In this document: positions 21,385 to 32,087 of the stretch, in pieces
Numbering within the stretch: position 1 is the first letter of the stretch
Layout of the letters: each line of letters begins with the position of its first letter
NCBI GenBank assembly: GCA_025200525.1
Contig: CM045758.1
Span: 167,364,261-167,428,260, forward strand
Origin: Camellia lanceoleosa
Lineage: Eukaryota > Streptophyta > Magnoliopsida > Ericales > Theaceae
DNA: 64,000 bases
Reading direction: 5' to 3'
Translations under genes and position numbers: made by a program
The notes under the pieces: generated by a model
Seen by the model: the letters and a program-made list of their open reading frames with translations, nothing else
What the model was told of the DNA's origin: nothing
Database searches by the model: none

Positions 21385-21750
21385 AAACACTTTTCAGAAA
21401 ATTCTATTTTCTTATTTTTTGTATTTTTTTGTTTTTACTAAATTTTTAAAATATTTTAAGCAATTTTTTTTTAATTTTTAGACACACGTAACATATATAT
21501 ACTTAAAAAGTATAATTTTCGTAGAAATTTTTTTAAAAAATTCATTAAATACCAAAAATACAAAAATAAAAAAGAAGAAAATTCAGTATATTCTTTGTAT
21601 TTTTGTGTATTTATTAATTTTTAGATGTATCTAAAAAAATAAAAAAAATGCTTAAAATTTTAAAAAATTTCACTAAGAACAAAAAAAACATGAAAAATAA
21701 AAAATAAAAAATTCAATTTTTAGAAAACTGAAACCAAACATACTGATTAT
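21385..21750. repeat. Dispersed AT-rich repeat 'P', copy 1
   Basis: The element has ends of the type 'TTTTGAAAACACTTTTCAG' and 'TTTTAGAAAACTGAAACC' around repeated TTTTTAGATGTATCTAAAAA and 'AAATTCA.TAAA' words. The same pattern recurs at 23860-24275, 24845-25262 and 29050-29490. It is coding-free and probably a MITE-like family, with ends not fixed by a target duplication. Confidence 0.45.
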
Positions 21751-21944
21751 TGTCATTCTTTGATGTGTGTTTTTGGCCTAAGAACGAGAAAATCACATGA
21801 AAATATTGAGGGTTTTTATTTTTATTTTTTAACCAAACTATTTTTTAGTTTTTATTGAAGGGAAGAAAAAAAGGAACATTAACTCATATTTTGAAAACTC
21901 AACCCAAACTTTCTTTGATGCCATTATTTCAATGTTATCTATTA

Positions 21945-23125
21945 GGGTAAATTACACTCACACGTCCTGAGATTTATTTTTATTACAGTTCTCCTTTTCA
22001 CTTTTTGAAAATTACATCTTCCTTTCTGAGGTTTAAAGTTTATTACAGATTCCCCTCTCAGCAATTTAATTTTTTTAAATACTAATTTTGCCCTCACTGG
22101 GTAAATTATATTGACACCCCCTCACATTTTAGAAATTACAATCCCCTCCCTAAGGTTTAAAGTAGCATTACTAATTGCCCCCTCGGTTAGTATTAATTGG
22201 AAAAAAAATTCATTGAAAAAAAAAATTAATTAGGAAAAAAATTATATGAAAAAAAAAATAAATTGAAAAAAAATTTTGTTAGTAAAATTTTTAAATTTCT
22301 ATTTGAAAACCAACATAAACTCATTTTTTGAATTTATGCTTTTTTCCTCAGATTTACAAGCTGAGACAACAATTTATAAACAAAAAAAATTATCAAACAA
22401 GTTTTTATAGCAATTTTTAAAATTTTTGTAAATATAAATTGAAAATTGAAAACGAAATGGTTACCAAACAAGTTTCAGATGGTAAAAATGTCGTAAAATT
22501 AACAAATAATTAAATAAGTTACCAACGTAAGAAATTACTTATCAAAAGATTCTTAGGCTATACATGGTTTGATTTTTAAATTTTTTTAAAAAAAATTAAA
22601 AATTAATATGGTTAAGAAATAAAAAATAAAAAATAATTATCATTTTTATATAATTTTTATCTTTCGAGTGGTTAGAAATAATTTTTTACAAATTAAATTG
22701 AAACAGCCATACATATGTATATAACATGCCCAAAAGTTAAAATGATAATTATTTTTTATCCGTAAATGATAATTATTTTTTATTTTTTATTTCTTAACCA
22801 AATTAATTTTAAATTTTTGAAAAAAAATTCTAAAAATCAAATCATACATAGCCTAAGAATCTTTTGATAAGTCATTTATTACGTTAGTAACTTATTTAAT
22901 TATTTGTTAATTTTACGACATTTTTACCATCTGAGGCCTATTTGGTAACCATTTCGTTTTTAGTTTTCAATTTATATTTATAAAATTTTTTTAAATAGTT
23001 ATAAAAACTTATTTAATAATTTTTTTGATTTATAAATAGTTGTCTCAATTTGTAAATTTAAGAAAAAAATATAAATTCAAAAATAAGTTTACATTGATTC
23101 TTAAACAAAAATTTTAAAAATTTTA
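21945..23125. repeat. Fold-back Mutator-type element, right end lost
   Basis: The left 260 bp starts GGGTAAATTACACTC and runs through CCTAAGGTTTAAAGTA and CGGTTAGTATTA. It closely matches the left end of the full element at 57482-58978, and the palindromic centre (for example 'TTTACCATCTGAGGCC' near 22925) is also shared. The right arm with its GTGTAATTTACCC end is missing. The sequence passes instead into an AACAAT/AATAAT microsatellite. Confidence 0.6.
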
Positions 23126-23139
23126 CTAACAATTTTTTT

Positions 23140-23192
23140 TTCTAACAACAACAATAACAACAATAACAATAATAATAATAATAATAAAAATA
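23140..23192. repeat. AAC/AAT microsatellite
   Basis: Trinucleotide-type AACAAC, AACAAT and then AAT repeats occur at the break point of the truncated fold-back element. Confidence 0.8.
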
Positions 23193-23354
23193 AAGAAACT
23201 TATTTTGACCAGTGCTTGGATGTGGCTTTGGTCAAAGCCACCAAGGTTGGCTTAACCGAGGATGTCATAATTTTGTAGGTTATATGCTACATACAAAGGA
23301 AAAATAAGAAAAATGACGGGTAACTTGAAAAACGTGGCTTAATTTTGGCTTGAA

Positions 23355-23700
23355 TTGTAAAATGATGTTGTTTTGTGATTTTTTTTTTCTTTTTTTTCAT
23401 TTTCTTTCTCTTCCTTTTCTTTCTTTCTTTTCTTTTTCTTCTTCATTGAACACAGAGAAGAACAGAGGGGAAGAGGAAGAGAGAGAGAGAAAGAGAGAGG
23501 AAAGGAGAGAAGGGCCCCTCCTGTCCCTCCGCCGCCGCCAATCGTCGCAGGATCTCCGATCGTTGTAGCAGCTCCGATCGTCGCAGTCCCGTCGCAGCCC
23601 CACCTCCTCCAGCCCGATTTTGATGGCCCCTACCCTCCAATTCTTCTCCTTCCTCCTTCTTCTTCTCTTCTTCTTCTTCTTCTCCGAATTCGAGCCAAAT
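23355..23700 (+). other. GA/GC-rich gene-like fragment, second copy
   Basis: Block order matches 8685-9060: an 'AAAATGATGTTGTTTT' relic of the palindrome, a T/C tract, a GAGAGA run, a GC-rich part with GATCGTCGCAG, CCTCCTCCAGCCCG, a CTTCTTCTT tract and 'CCGAATTCGAG'. Reading frames give Arg-rich low-complexity peptides only. This supports one shared source, probably a gene 5' region, spread by transposons. Confidence 0.45.
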
Positions 23701-23859
23701 TTAAGCCTCCAAATTCGAGCTACGAATCGGAGTTAGAAAAATAAAATAGAATTGTGTGCATGCGTTTAGTCTTAACAATAATGCTAGGGTTTAAGTATTT
23801 AATTTTTAATACCATCTAATATTCAAATTTTACTACTTAAATATAAGTTTAAATTTCAG

Positions 23860-24275
23860 CTTGCTTGTTTTCATTTTTCAAAAAATACTTTTCAGAAAAT
23901 TTTATTTTTTTATTTTTCGTATTTTTTTATTTTTACTGAATTGTTTTTAATATTTTAAGCAAATTTTTTTTTATTTTTTAGATACATCTAACATAAATAT
24001 ACCTAAAAAGTAAAAAAATTGTAAAAAAAAATCTTTTAAAAATTCACTAAATACCAAAAATATAAAAAAAAATACAAGAATTCAGTACATTTTTTTTGTA
24101 TTTTTATGTATTTATTAATTTTTTAAAATATTTTTTTTACAGATTTTTTATTTTTTAGATACATCTAACTAAGGTGCATCTAAAAAAATAAAAAAAAATG
24201 TTTAGAATTTAAAAAATATTCACTAAAATCAAAAGAATACAAAAACCAAAAAACTCAAACCAAACACAATAAATA
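23860..24275. repeat. Dispersed AT-rich repeat 'P', copy 2
   Basis: TTGTTTTCATTTTTCAAAAA and ACTTTTCAGAAAATT at the left, AGATACATCTAAC in the middle (twice) and ACCAAACACAATAA at the right match the other 'P' copies. No coding content. Confidence 0.45.
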
Positions 24276-24805
24276 AGTCCTAATAGTTAGATTTAATTCT
24301 CATTAAGTTCTATTAAAAAGTAGTCTTTAGCCTTGTTTGTCATAATCTAAAAAAGTTAAAAAGTCAAAAAATCACTATCTTATTTAAGTCACATCACCTC
24401 TCTATCACATCACTTCAAACCCAACCCCCACTCAACCCATATTTCATAAAACGTCAAAAAGTGTACTTATTCAGATCATCCCAAACAACCCCTTAATATA
24501 GTCATCGGTAAAAATAATTTTGTGACAATTTTTTTTTTTTGTATATATCGCTAAAACTTAAAATTAGTGACTTTTTTTGTGACAAAATTTTCAAATTGTC
24601 ACTAAAAGTTAAAAATTAGTGACTTTTTGTGACGATTTTTTTAAACTGTCGTTAAAACCTATAATTAGTGACTTTTTGGTGACAATTTTCAATTTATCGC
24701 TTAAAATTAATAATTAGTGACTTTTTTAATAGTAGTTGATGAAAAACACTGTTAATTATTACAGGATCTATCGAACAATAAATTCACATATTATAATCTA
24801 TATGT
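24276..24805. repeat. Dispersed 'AGTCC' repeat with an inserted short MITE
   Basis: It starts ATAAGTCCTAATAGTTAG and ends ATATGTAAGTCTCCC. Several 'TTAGTGACTTTTT.GTGAC' units lie at 24555-24730. Within it, 24326-24495 reads GCCTTGTTTGTCATAATC ... GATCATCCCAAACAACCCC and looks like a small MITE nested in the repeat. Confidence 0.5.
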
Positions 24806-24844
24806 AAGTCTCCCTAAATATAATCATTATAACATTATTAAAAT

Positions 24845-25262
24845 CTTAATCAGTGTGTTTGATTTAAGTTTTTTGGATTAAATTTTTTGAAAATTGAGTT
24901 TTTTTATTTTCGTGTTTTTTGTTTTTAGTGAATATTTTTAAAATTTTAAACATTTTTTTTATTTTTTTTAGATGCACCTCACTTAGATGTATCTAAAATA
25001 AAAAATTAATAAATACATAGAAATACAAAAAATATATTGAATTTTTGTTTTTTTTTTTAATATTTTTTGTATTTAGTGAATTTTTAAAAAAAAAAAATTT
25101 ACAATTTTTTAACTTTTTAAGTGTATTTATGTTGGGTGTGTCTAAAAAGTAAAATTTTTTTTTAAAATATTAAAAAAATTCAGTAAAAACAAAAAAAAAA
25201 CACGAAAAATAAGAAAATAAAATTTTTTGAAAAGTGTTTTTAGAAAAATAGAACCAAGCAAG
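24845..25262. repeat. Dispersed AT-rich repeat 'P', copy 3
   Basis: It begins GTGTGTTTGATTTAAG and ends AACCAAGCAAGC; GCACCTCACTTAGATGTATC and 'GTATTTATGTTGGGTGTGTC' are shared with the copy at 29050-29490. Confidence 0.5.
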
Positions 25263-25449
25263 CTGAATGCTCTTTTTTTTTTCCTATTAAAAAATCCTAG
25301 TCCAGACTAATAAGATAAAGAAGGGAATTTTAATAATCAAATCCAACCGTATGAGTTAAAGCTTTAAGACAGTTGTTCACTGCGCCAACTCGATTACTCA
25401 ATGCTTTTATAATAATGTTTATATTTACAAAAGTAAGACAATTTGACCA

Positions 25450-25880
25450 TCATTATTAGGGTAGGCCCTAATAAATGGGTTCATTATTCAATAGATCTTA
25501 TGATAATTAATGATATTTTTATCGAACTCTATTAAAAAAAACATCATTAATTGTTAATTTTCAACGATAGTTTGGAAATTTTGTCACAAAAATGTCACTA
25601 ATTATAAATTTTAGTGACATTTTAAAAAAATATCACAAAAAAAACTTCACTAATTTGTAACTTTTAGTGACAGTCAAAAAAGTTCGTTACAAATAAAGTC
25701 ACTAATTATAAGCTTTAGCTACAATTTATAAAAATCGTGATAAAAAGTCACTAATTATTAATTTTTAGTGACATATGCAAAAAATAATTACAAAAAATTA
25801 TTTTTAACTACGATTTTATTAGAACTTATTTTTAATATGACTTGATAGAAATTAAGTCAACTATTAAGACCTATTGATAA
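25450..25880. repeat. Dispersed 'AGTCC' repeat, inverted copy
   Basis: In reverse orientation it carries the same text as 2150-2590: TTCATTATTCAATAGATCTT near the left, several 'GTCACTAATTATAA' units, and GAAATTAAGTCAACTATTAA at the right. Units of roughly 60-70 bp are discernible. Confidence 0.5.
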
Positions 25881-26581
25881 TTTATCCTTATTATATTATT
25901 TATATGAAGTAGTTGTATTTTCTTGACCTTGCGTTAAATGTCTCAACCATGGCTATCCCATATATTATTGCTAGACTTTTGCTCATCATACCTTGTATCC
26001 ATGCATTATGTTTAATGTCGAAATGTAATTTCCAAGCATTCCATATTTGAATAAATATTTTTTTGTATTTAGTCAAATGAAATATATATATATATGTTCA
26101 TAGAGTTAACTTTTTGTGTCGTATATTCAAGGTTCTATTTTGTCAACTGGTGTTTGATCATTGAACATTTTTACTATATTATAAAGGAAACATTCTAATT
26201 AGTGTGAACTCAAAAAATAAAGTTCTGGGTAATTTTTTTTCTATTCTAAAATTGCATTGAGAAAGTCATTCCTTTTACTGTTTTATTTTATTTTATTTAT
26301 ACTGCAAAGGACAAACAAATAAACTAAGTTAACCAACACCAAACAATAGCTTCAACATTTAGTCTCAAATTAATTAATACTGCTCACTCAGAAAAAACCT
26401 ATACGGAAAAATGTTTTAATTTGATATTTACACACAAGGTTCTTTCTTACTTTGGCCCTCACAATAACAAGTTTGAAGCTACACTGTAGATTTCACATTC
26501 AAGATAGTTTTCAGAGTCAGTATCATTTGAGTTTCAAAACTTTCACAATTGCACTAAATTGCACAAAGGGTAATGTGTGTC
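25881..26581. other. AT-rich intergenic DNA, no gene seen
   Basis: No frame with recognisable similarity and no clear repeat was seen. A short TA run lies near 26082-26095. Confidence 0.4.
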
Positions 26582-26614
26582 AAACACTACAGGAAATTAC
26601 ATTTTTCCTGAACA

Positions 26615-27075
26615 AATTTGCCGACTAAATTTTATTTAGTCGCAAAAAATTTTCATTTGGCGACTAAATAAAAATTTGGTCGGCAAAGGTTTGGAATTTT
26701 ACCGACTAATATTTTTCAGTTGCCAAAATATAATTTTCTGCGACCAAAATTGAAATTTGGTCAGCAAAAGTCGAAGAGGGAAGACAAAAAAAAAAAAAAA
26801 AAGTGGGAATGAAAAAATTTTAGTGACTAAAATATTTTGGTTGCAGAGAATAAAACTTCGCCGTTTTGGTGGTATCGAACTAAAGTTTGGCAAATACCGA
26901 CTAAAGTTTGGTTGGCGTTAAATATTTTTAGTCTGGGAATATTACTTTTTGCCAACTAAAAAACATCTAGTTGCCAAAAGTTTCACAATAGGTGACAAAA
27001 AAAACTTTTAGTCGGCATTAAGTTTAGGGTTTAGGCTACAAAATATTTTTTTGGTCGGCAAATCGTGTATACAAA
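26615..27075. repeat. Left subterminal motif array of the CACTA element
   Basis: About a dozen diverged copies of GACTAAA or TTTAGTCGGCA occur in both orientations. The counterpart at 30285-30725 has similar words, such as TTTGGCGACTAAATAATTAG near 30365. Confidence 0.65.
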
Positions 27076-27119
27076 TTTAGTGGGAAAATTTTAAGATTGC
27101 TGCCCAAATTTTGCCATTA

Positions 27120-28470
27120 TTATTTTTTTTTCTATATCAGTCTCTTTAGTCCTTCACAAGAAAGTAGGTTCTTTCTCTCTTGCTCTCTTTCTTTCACACA
27201 CAAAATGAATCACCATTGCCGCTCATCTCACTGTTGCACATGACTACCGCCTCTCATCTTCCACTATCGCACATCATCACACCACTACTGCCGCTCACCA
27301 TTGTCTCATCTCCTATCGACATTCAGGTTTTTCTTTCTCTATGTCTGCCCCTCTCTCTCTCTCTCCTCTTTCCCCATTTCACTCTAACTCTAGAGGGTTT
27401 TTTTTTTTTTTTTGATGTTGTAGGATTTTGATTTCTGTGAAATGAGTAAATGGGCTTTGATTTGTGTTCTAGATTTATGGTCTGTTGAATTGATTATTGG
27501 TGTGGCATCGTCGGAGCATAAAATGGACAAAAAGACAAAATTTGGATAGAGTTGACTTTTTTTGGAAAAGTCAAACTGATGTTTTAAACCTGTTTGGAAG
27601 TAAATAGAAGTATAAAAAGAAAAGGGAAAGGCTTTTCTAGGGTTCTAAAATTGTTTGGACCTAAAGAGAGAGGCTAGGGTTTGGAAAAGAAAGGAAAAAC
27701 AAAAGCTCCAAGATGTCTCCCATGACGGTTCCTTCTCCTTCTACCTCCTTCCACTCCTCCATGAGTGGCTAATCTTCTTTTTCTAGGGTTTTGATGAAAC
27801 CCTAGCTATGTAACTATTTTGTTTTCCTTTTGATTCTCAATTATGTAAAGGTTTGAACCATTGTATGGTGTTTTAGAAATTCTTTATATATAATTTTCAT
27901 TATCTTTTCAAATATTTGACTTTCTGTGATTGTTGAATGTTATCCATACATGAGTTTTCTATTCTTTCACATTCAAGGTATGAGACGAATCATACTACGA
28001 GGGACGAGTCGTGTCACTACCCTAGTTTAGAGTGAACGGTTCGTACTACTTGAGATGGTTCGTGCCTGTACATTGAATGTGATGATTTGGTGATTTGGCC
28101 GCCCTAATTTTTAATCAATTCTTTTGCTAATTGCAGCTAGCTCTCCCTCTTTCCTCTCTACTACGCACGCACGCACGAGCTCCTTGCCTTAACCAACCTT
28201 CAAAGCTCTTATCCACTAGGTATTTTCTCTTTTTCCCCTCTCTCTCTCTCTCTCTCTCCCTATGCTCTATTCCACCCCTAATTTGTGAACGTTAGCATTT
28301 TTTTTTCCTGCTGTGTTGCTGCTACTCTCAGCCACCACCATTTCCATCATCAGCCGCTAGCTTTACCCCCTCAAGTAACTCAGTCACTCTCATGCTCTCT
28401 TGCTCTTGCTCCCCGATTTGTGATTTTCAATATTTTTTTTCTCCTTTGAAGAGCTTAATACGTTAATGAA
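27120..28470. other. Gene-like, pyrimidine-rich interior of the CACTA element
   Basis: CT-rich tracts (27163-27190, 27330-27370, 28235-28260), two stretches with CTAGGGTTT and AAACCCTAG words common in plant 5' regions (near 27635, 27675, 27785), and a TAATTGCAGCTAG near 28128 that could be a splice acceptor are seen. ATGTCTCCCATGACG at 27712 starts a frame of about 20 codons only. I recognise no protein. Captured host exons or 5' regions and an old retroelement leader are both possible. Confidence 0.3.
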
Positions 28471-28479
28471 AAATAGTTA

Positions 28480-28985
28480 GGTAGCGTTTGGTAGAGTTTT
28501 GTAAATGTGATTTGAGAGTATGAGTTGTATTTTGAGTTTGTGTATTGTGAAATTATGATTTGAGTGTAAAAAATTTGTTTGGTAAAGAGTTTTGAAAATT
28601 GTTTTGAAAAGAGTTTTGATTTGAATAGGGAATTGTTGATGTGACATTTGATATGTGATACAAAAATTTACAACTCATACAACTTAAAATTATTTTAAAG
28701 CACATAAAAAATTTTAAAAATTTTAGAAAATATTTTTTTGAATTATATATCAATTGCAAACATTTTAAAAAAAAAAAATCGCTCATCCGGTCAACCGGCC
28801 AAACGTCCCTTTTGCAAAAAAAATTTGAAACAGGCCCTGGTTTTTGACAGAACAGACGACAGAACATACAAATCGTTTTGCAGAGCTGTGGAAAATTAAT
28901 TCCACAGCTCCATCTAAACACCATGCTCAAACTCACATGTTGAAAACGATTTACAGAATCGTTCCAAACAGAGCCTTAGATTTTT
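28480..28985. repeat. MITE-like repeat nested in the CACTA element
   Basis: The left end, TAGGTAGCGTTTGGTAGAG and 'GTAAATGTGATTTGAGAG', is loosely mirrored by the right end read on the other strand ('CTAAGGCTCTGTTTGGAACG', 'GTAAATCGTTTTCAACATG'). No coding content. Ends are approximate. Confidence 0.35.
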
Positions 28986-29049
28986 TGATAGTAGAACTTT
29001 GTTCTCTCAATATTTTAGGTATTTTTTGTGATTGTTGTGGCTAGGTTTT

Positions 29050-29490
29050 GAAATCACAGTGTGTTTGGTTTAAGCTTTTTGAATTAAGTTTTTTTAAAAT
29101 TGAGTTTTTTGATTTTTGTGTTTTTTTGTTTTTAGTGAATATTTTTAAAATTTTAAACATTTTTTTTTACTTTTTTATATGCACCTTACTTAGATGTATC
29201 TAAAAAGTAAAAAATTTGTGAAAAAATATTTTAAAAAATTTAAAAATACATAAAAATACAAAAAAATGTAATGAATTCTCGTTTTTTTTTTTTTGTTGTT
29301 GTATTTTTGGTATTTAGTGAATTTTTAAAAAGTTTTTTCACAAATTTTTTACTTTTTAGGTGTATTTATGCTAACTATGTCTAAAAAGTAAAAGAATTGC
29401 TTAAAATATTTAAAAAATTCAATAAAATTAAAAAAAAACACGAAAAATAAGAAAGTAAAATTTTCTGAAAAGTCTTTTTTGAAAAACCAA
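29050..29490. repeat. Dispersed AT-rich repeat 'P', copy 4
   Basis: It begins CAGTGTGTTTGGTTTAAGC and ends AACCAAACCAAGCAA. It shares GCACCTTACTTAGATGTATC and 'GTGTATTTATGCTAACTATG' with copy 3. It lies inside the 4161-bp CACTA element. Confidence 0.5.
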
Positions 29491-30765
29491 ACCAAGCAAT
29501 TAGTTTCTTGAATAATTTTTGGATTGTGCTTTTCTTCTCCTTTTATGTTTTTTTGTTTTTTATTAACTTTTGTGATTGTTCTGGTCAGATTTTGAAAATA
29601 CAAAAACACTCTGTTTGGTTTTACTTTTTAGATTACTTTTTTTTAATCTAAAAAAAAAAAAAAAAGATTTTCAGAAAAAACTCAGTCATCAATAATATTA
29701 TATATTTAGAAAAAAATAATTATCAGTAAACATTTTACGCAGCTTAATATATGATAGAATTCTAAAACAACAAACACCAAAAGAAAAACCCCAGGACTAG
29801 TTATAGTCCAATTCACTGGTTATATTAATAAATAATATATCATACATATATGTAAAAAAATGTTATATATTTAGTAAGAAAATTTTAAATATTATTATAT
29901 ATATTTAAATCTTTTTTAATATTACCTAAACAAAAGCCATGAAAGAAAATCTAGATGGTGACTGTATAGGTTGTATACTCTAAAAAGTCTAAACCAAACT
30001 ACGTTTTTCAGATTGAAGTCAGTAGTTGTGTGTATGGATTTATTTCCTGCTCGGGGGGGCAGCGTAGTTAGTTATGTAAAATTACCTCACAAATTTCCTG
30101 AATAGAGGAATCCTTCTGGTTAATAATCAACAAAAGTCTGACATGCATAACCTCCTTGTAGTGAAATGACTCAAAATAACCACCAAAGTGAACTATTAAA
30201 TGTGTAGAGCTTTCGAGCTACACTGATAATGTCGCACGAAATTGGTTTTTTAGAGCCTACAACTTTTGGCCCAACTAGGTTATTCCTCTTTTGGCGATCA
30301 AGTAATTAGTTAGTGTTTTACTATTCATATTTGGCGATCAAAATGTTGGTAGGTAAAAGGATACATTTGGCGACTAAATAATTAGTCGGTAAAATTATTA
30401 ATTTTGACAACTAAAGTGTTTGGTCGCGAATAGGTTTATTGCTGACTAAAGTTTTAATCGCGCAAACATTATTTTTGTTAACTAACATTTTTGGTCGGGG
30501 AATGGCACAATTGGCGACTAATATATTTAGTCGGTAAATTAGTACTCTTAATGACTGACGATTTTTAGTTACTAAATGGTTTAGTTGCGGTAATTATATA
30601 TTCAACGACCAAAATTTTAGTCGGCAAATATAATTTGGAGACCAAAGTGGCGACTAAAAAAATTAGTCGCAAAAAACTTTTGCATACTATAAATGGACTT
30701 TTGCAGACTAAATTCTTTGTTGGCAAAGTGCAATTTCCTATAGTGAAACCTCTAATATATATAAG

Positions 30766-31151
30766 CACTACAACATATAAAAGTTTTAGAAACCAAATGT
30801 TTTGGTCTTTAAAAGTGAAAATTTTGTTGTAAAAGACATTTAGGGACCAATTTCTATCGTCATGAGAATAATCACTAAAAGATCGTCCCAAAAAGTTAAA
30901 AATAAGGCTTTTAGCGACAAAATTTTAAAAATGTCCATAATAAATAGATTTTTGGGGACAAAACAATTTGATTTCAAAATGGTTTATTTTTTGAGACAAA
31001 AAATTTGGTCCCAAAAAGATAATAATTCATTATTAATGTCTAATTTTTATTCCTAAAAATATAATAACACTTTTCGCAACAAAAATATTTGATCCCTAAA
31101 AAATAATTTTGACCCTAAATTTGGTTTCTAAAACCTTAATTTTTTGAAGTG
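30766..31151. mobile_element. CACTA-type MITE, 386 bp
   Basis: The left end reads CACTACAACATATAAAAG and continues TTTTAG. The right end on the other strand reads CACTTCAAAAAATTAAGG, also followed by TTTTAG. AAG at 30763-30765 and 31152-31154 is the target duplication. Several AGGGACCAA and GTCCC(A/T)AAAA words fill the inside. It starts only 20 bp after the 4161-bp CACTA element and resembles 6208-6534. Confidence 0.68.
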
Positions 31152-31154
31152 AAG

Positions 31155-31605
31155 GAAAAAAAATCCTTGATAATTTTTTTAGACAACCCCACACAATTTT
31201 GACAAAGCTAATAATAAATGTCAATTAATTAAACATTATACGCAATGGTTCGCTTACATTTTCAAAATGCAACATGGAAAGGAAGACCGGCATTGAGCAT
31301 TATACAAAGTAAATGGTTTGGTTTGATCAGACATGAACTAATTAGGATAAACCCACCATACATGTGTGGTTACTTTTTCTTCTTGTTCTTGTTCTTCATT
31401 GTTTTCTTTTTTGGGTTATTTCTTGAGTTATTGACCATGAACCACCCATATCTATAAAATGGAAAAAAAATCATATCATGGTCATTGTCAAGACAATGGC
31501 AATAATGGTATGAGTTAACGTATCACATAAGTCCAACTAATATATGATTTATGGGATTTAAATATGTCTACTTGAGATTTTGATAAGTATACAAAGTTTG
31601 GAACT
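31155..31605. other. AT-rich intergenic DNA, no gene seen
   Basis: Frames here are short; the 70-codon plus-strand frame (31245-31457) ends in a Phe/Leu-rich low-complexity run and has no recognised motif. Confidence 0.35.
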
Positions 31606-31828
31606 TTGACATTGCCTTCGATAAATTGTTTTCCAATTTTTAGTTGGTAGGTGAGAAATAGAGATGAAAAAGCTACGATGGTGAAACTTGAATTGTTCAT
31701 AGAAAACTCAGTAAATTGTTTATATAAAGTTTGCACTTGACATTGTCTTCAATAATTTGTTTTGCAATTTTACACTCAGGAGGTGAGAAATAAAGGACAA
31801 AAAACTGAAATGGTGAAACTTAAATTGA
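31606..31828. repeat. Diverged 131-bp tandem duplication
   Basis: TTGACATTG(C/T)CTTC..TAA occurs at 31606 and 31737. Both copies continue with TTGTTTT.CAATTTT, GGTGAGAAATA and TGGTGAAACTT.AATTG. The spacing is 131 bp. The second copy runs into the poly-T of the LINE-like tail. Confidence 0.65.
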
Positions 31829-31995
31829 AGCTTTTTTTTTTTTTTTTTTTTTCATCAATGAAAAAATGAGAAATTTTATTAACTCAAAGTAGAGAATTAT
31901 AACAAGGTAATATGAACTAAGGAGAAAGTTTCACGATAGAAATCATCTCCAGCAAGGGGCACTTTATCCACTAAGTCAATCTATTAGTCTCATAT
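31829..31995 (-). mobile_element. LINE-like 3' end with A-tail, minus strand
   Basis: Read on the minus strand, TTAATAAAATTTCTC is followed by CATTGATG and a 22-base A-run (poly-T at 31831-31852 on the plus strand). This matches the tail style at 14790-15199. It is too short to hold coding sequence. Class assignment is tentative. Confidence 0.4.
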
Positions 31996-32087
31996 TGCCT
32001 TAGATAAATTCAAATTTTAAAAATTTAGACAAAAACCTCAAGTTGGTGAGCATTAAATGCTTATATATGCTTCGGATTGGTTTGGTT

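Larger units (their letters stand above)
26585..30745. mobile_element. Non-autonomous CACTA element, 4161 bp
   Basis: The left terminus CACTACAGGAAATTACA is matched on the other strand by CACTATAGGAAATTGCA at the right end. AAA at 26582-26584 and AAA at 30746-30748 make the 3-bp target duplication. Subterminal regions at about 26615-27075 and 30285-30725 carry many GGCGACTAAA/TTAGTCG(C/G)CAAA words. The interior has no CACTA transposase or TnpA-like frame. It holds a CT-rich, gene-like part (27120-28470) and other repeats, including a 'P' copy. Confidence 0.78.
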
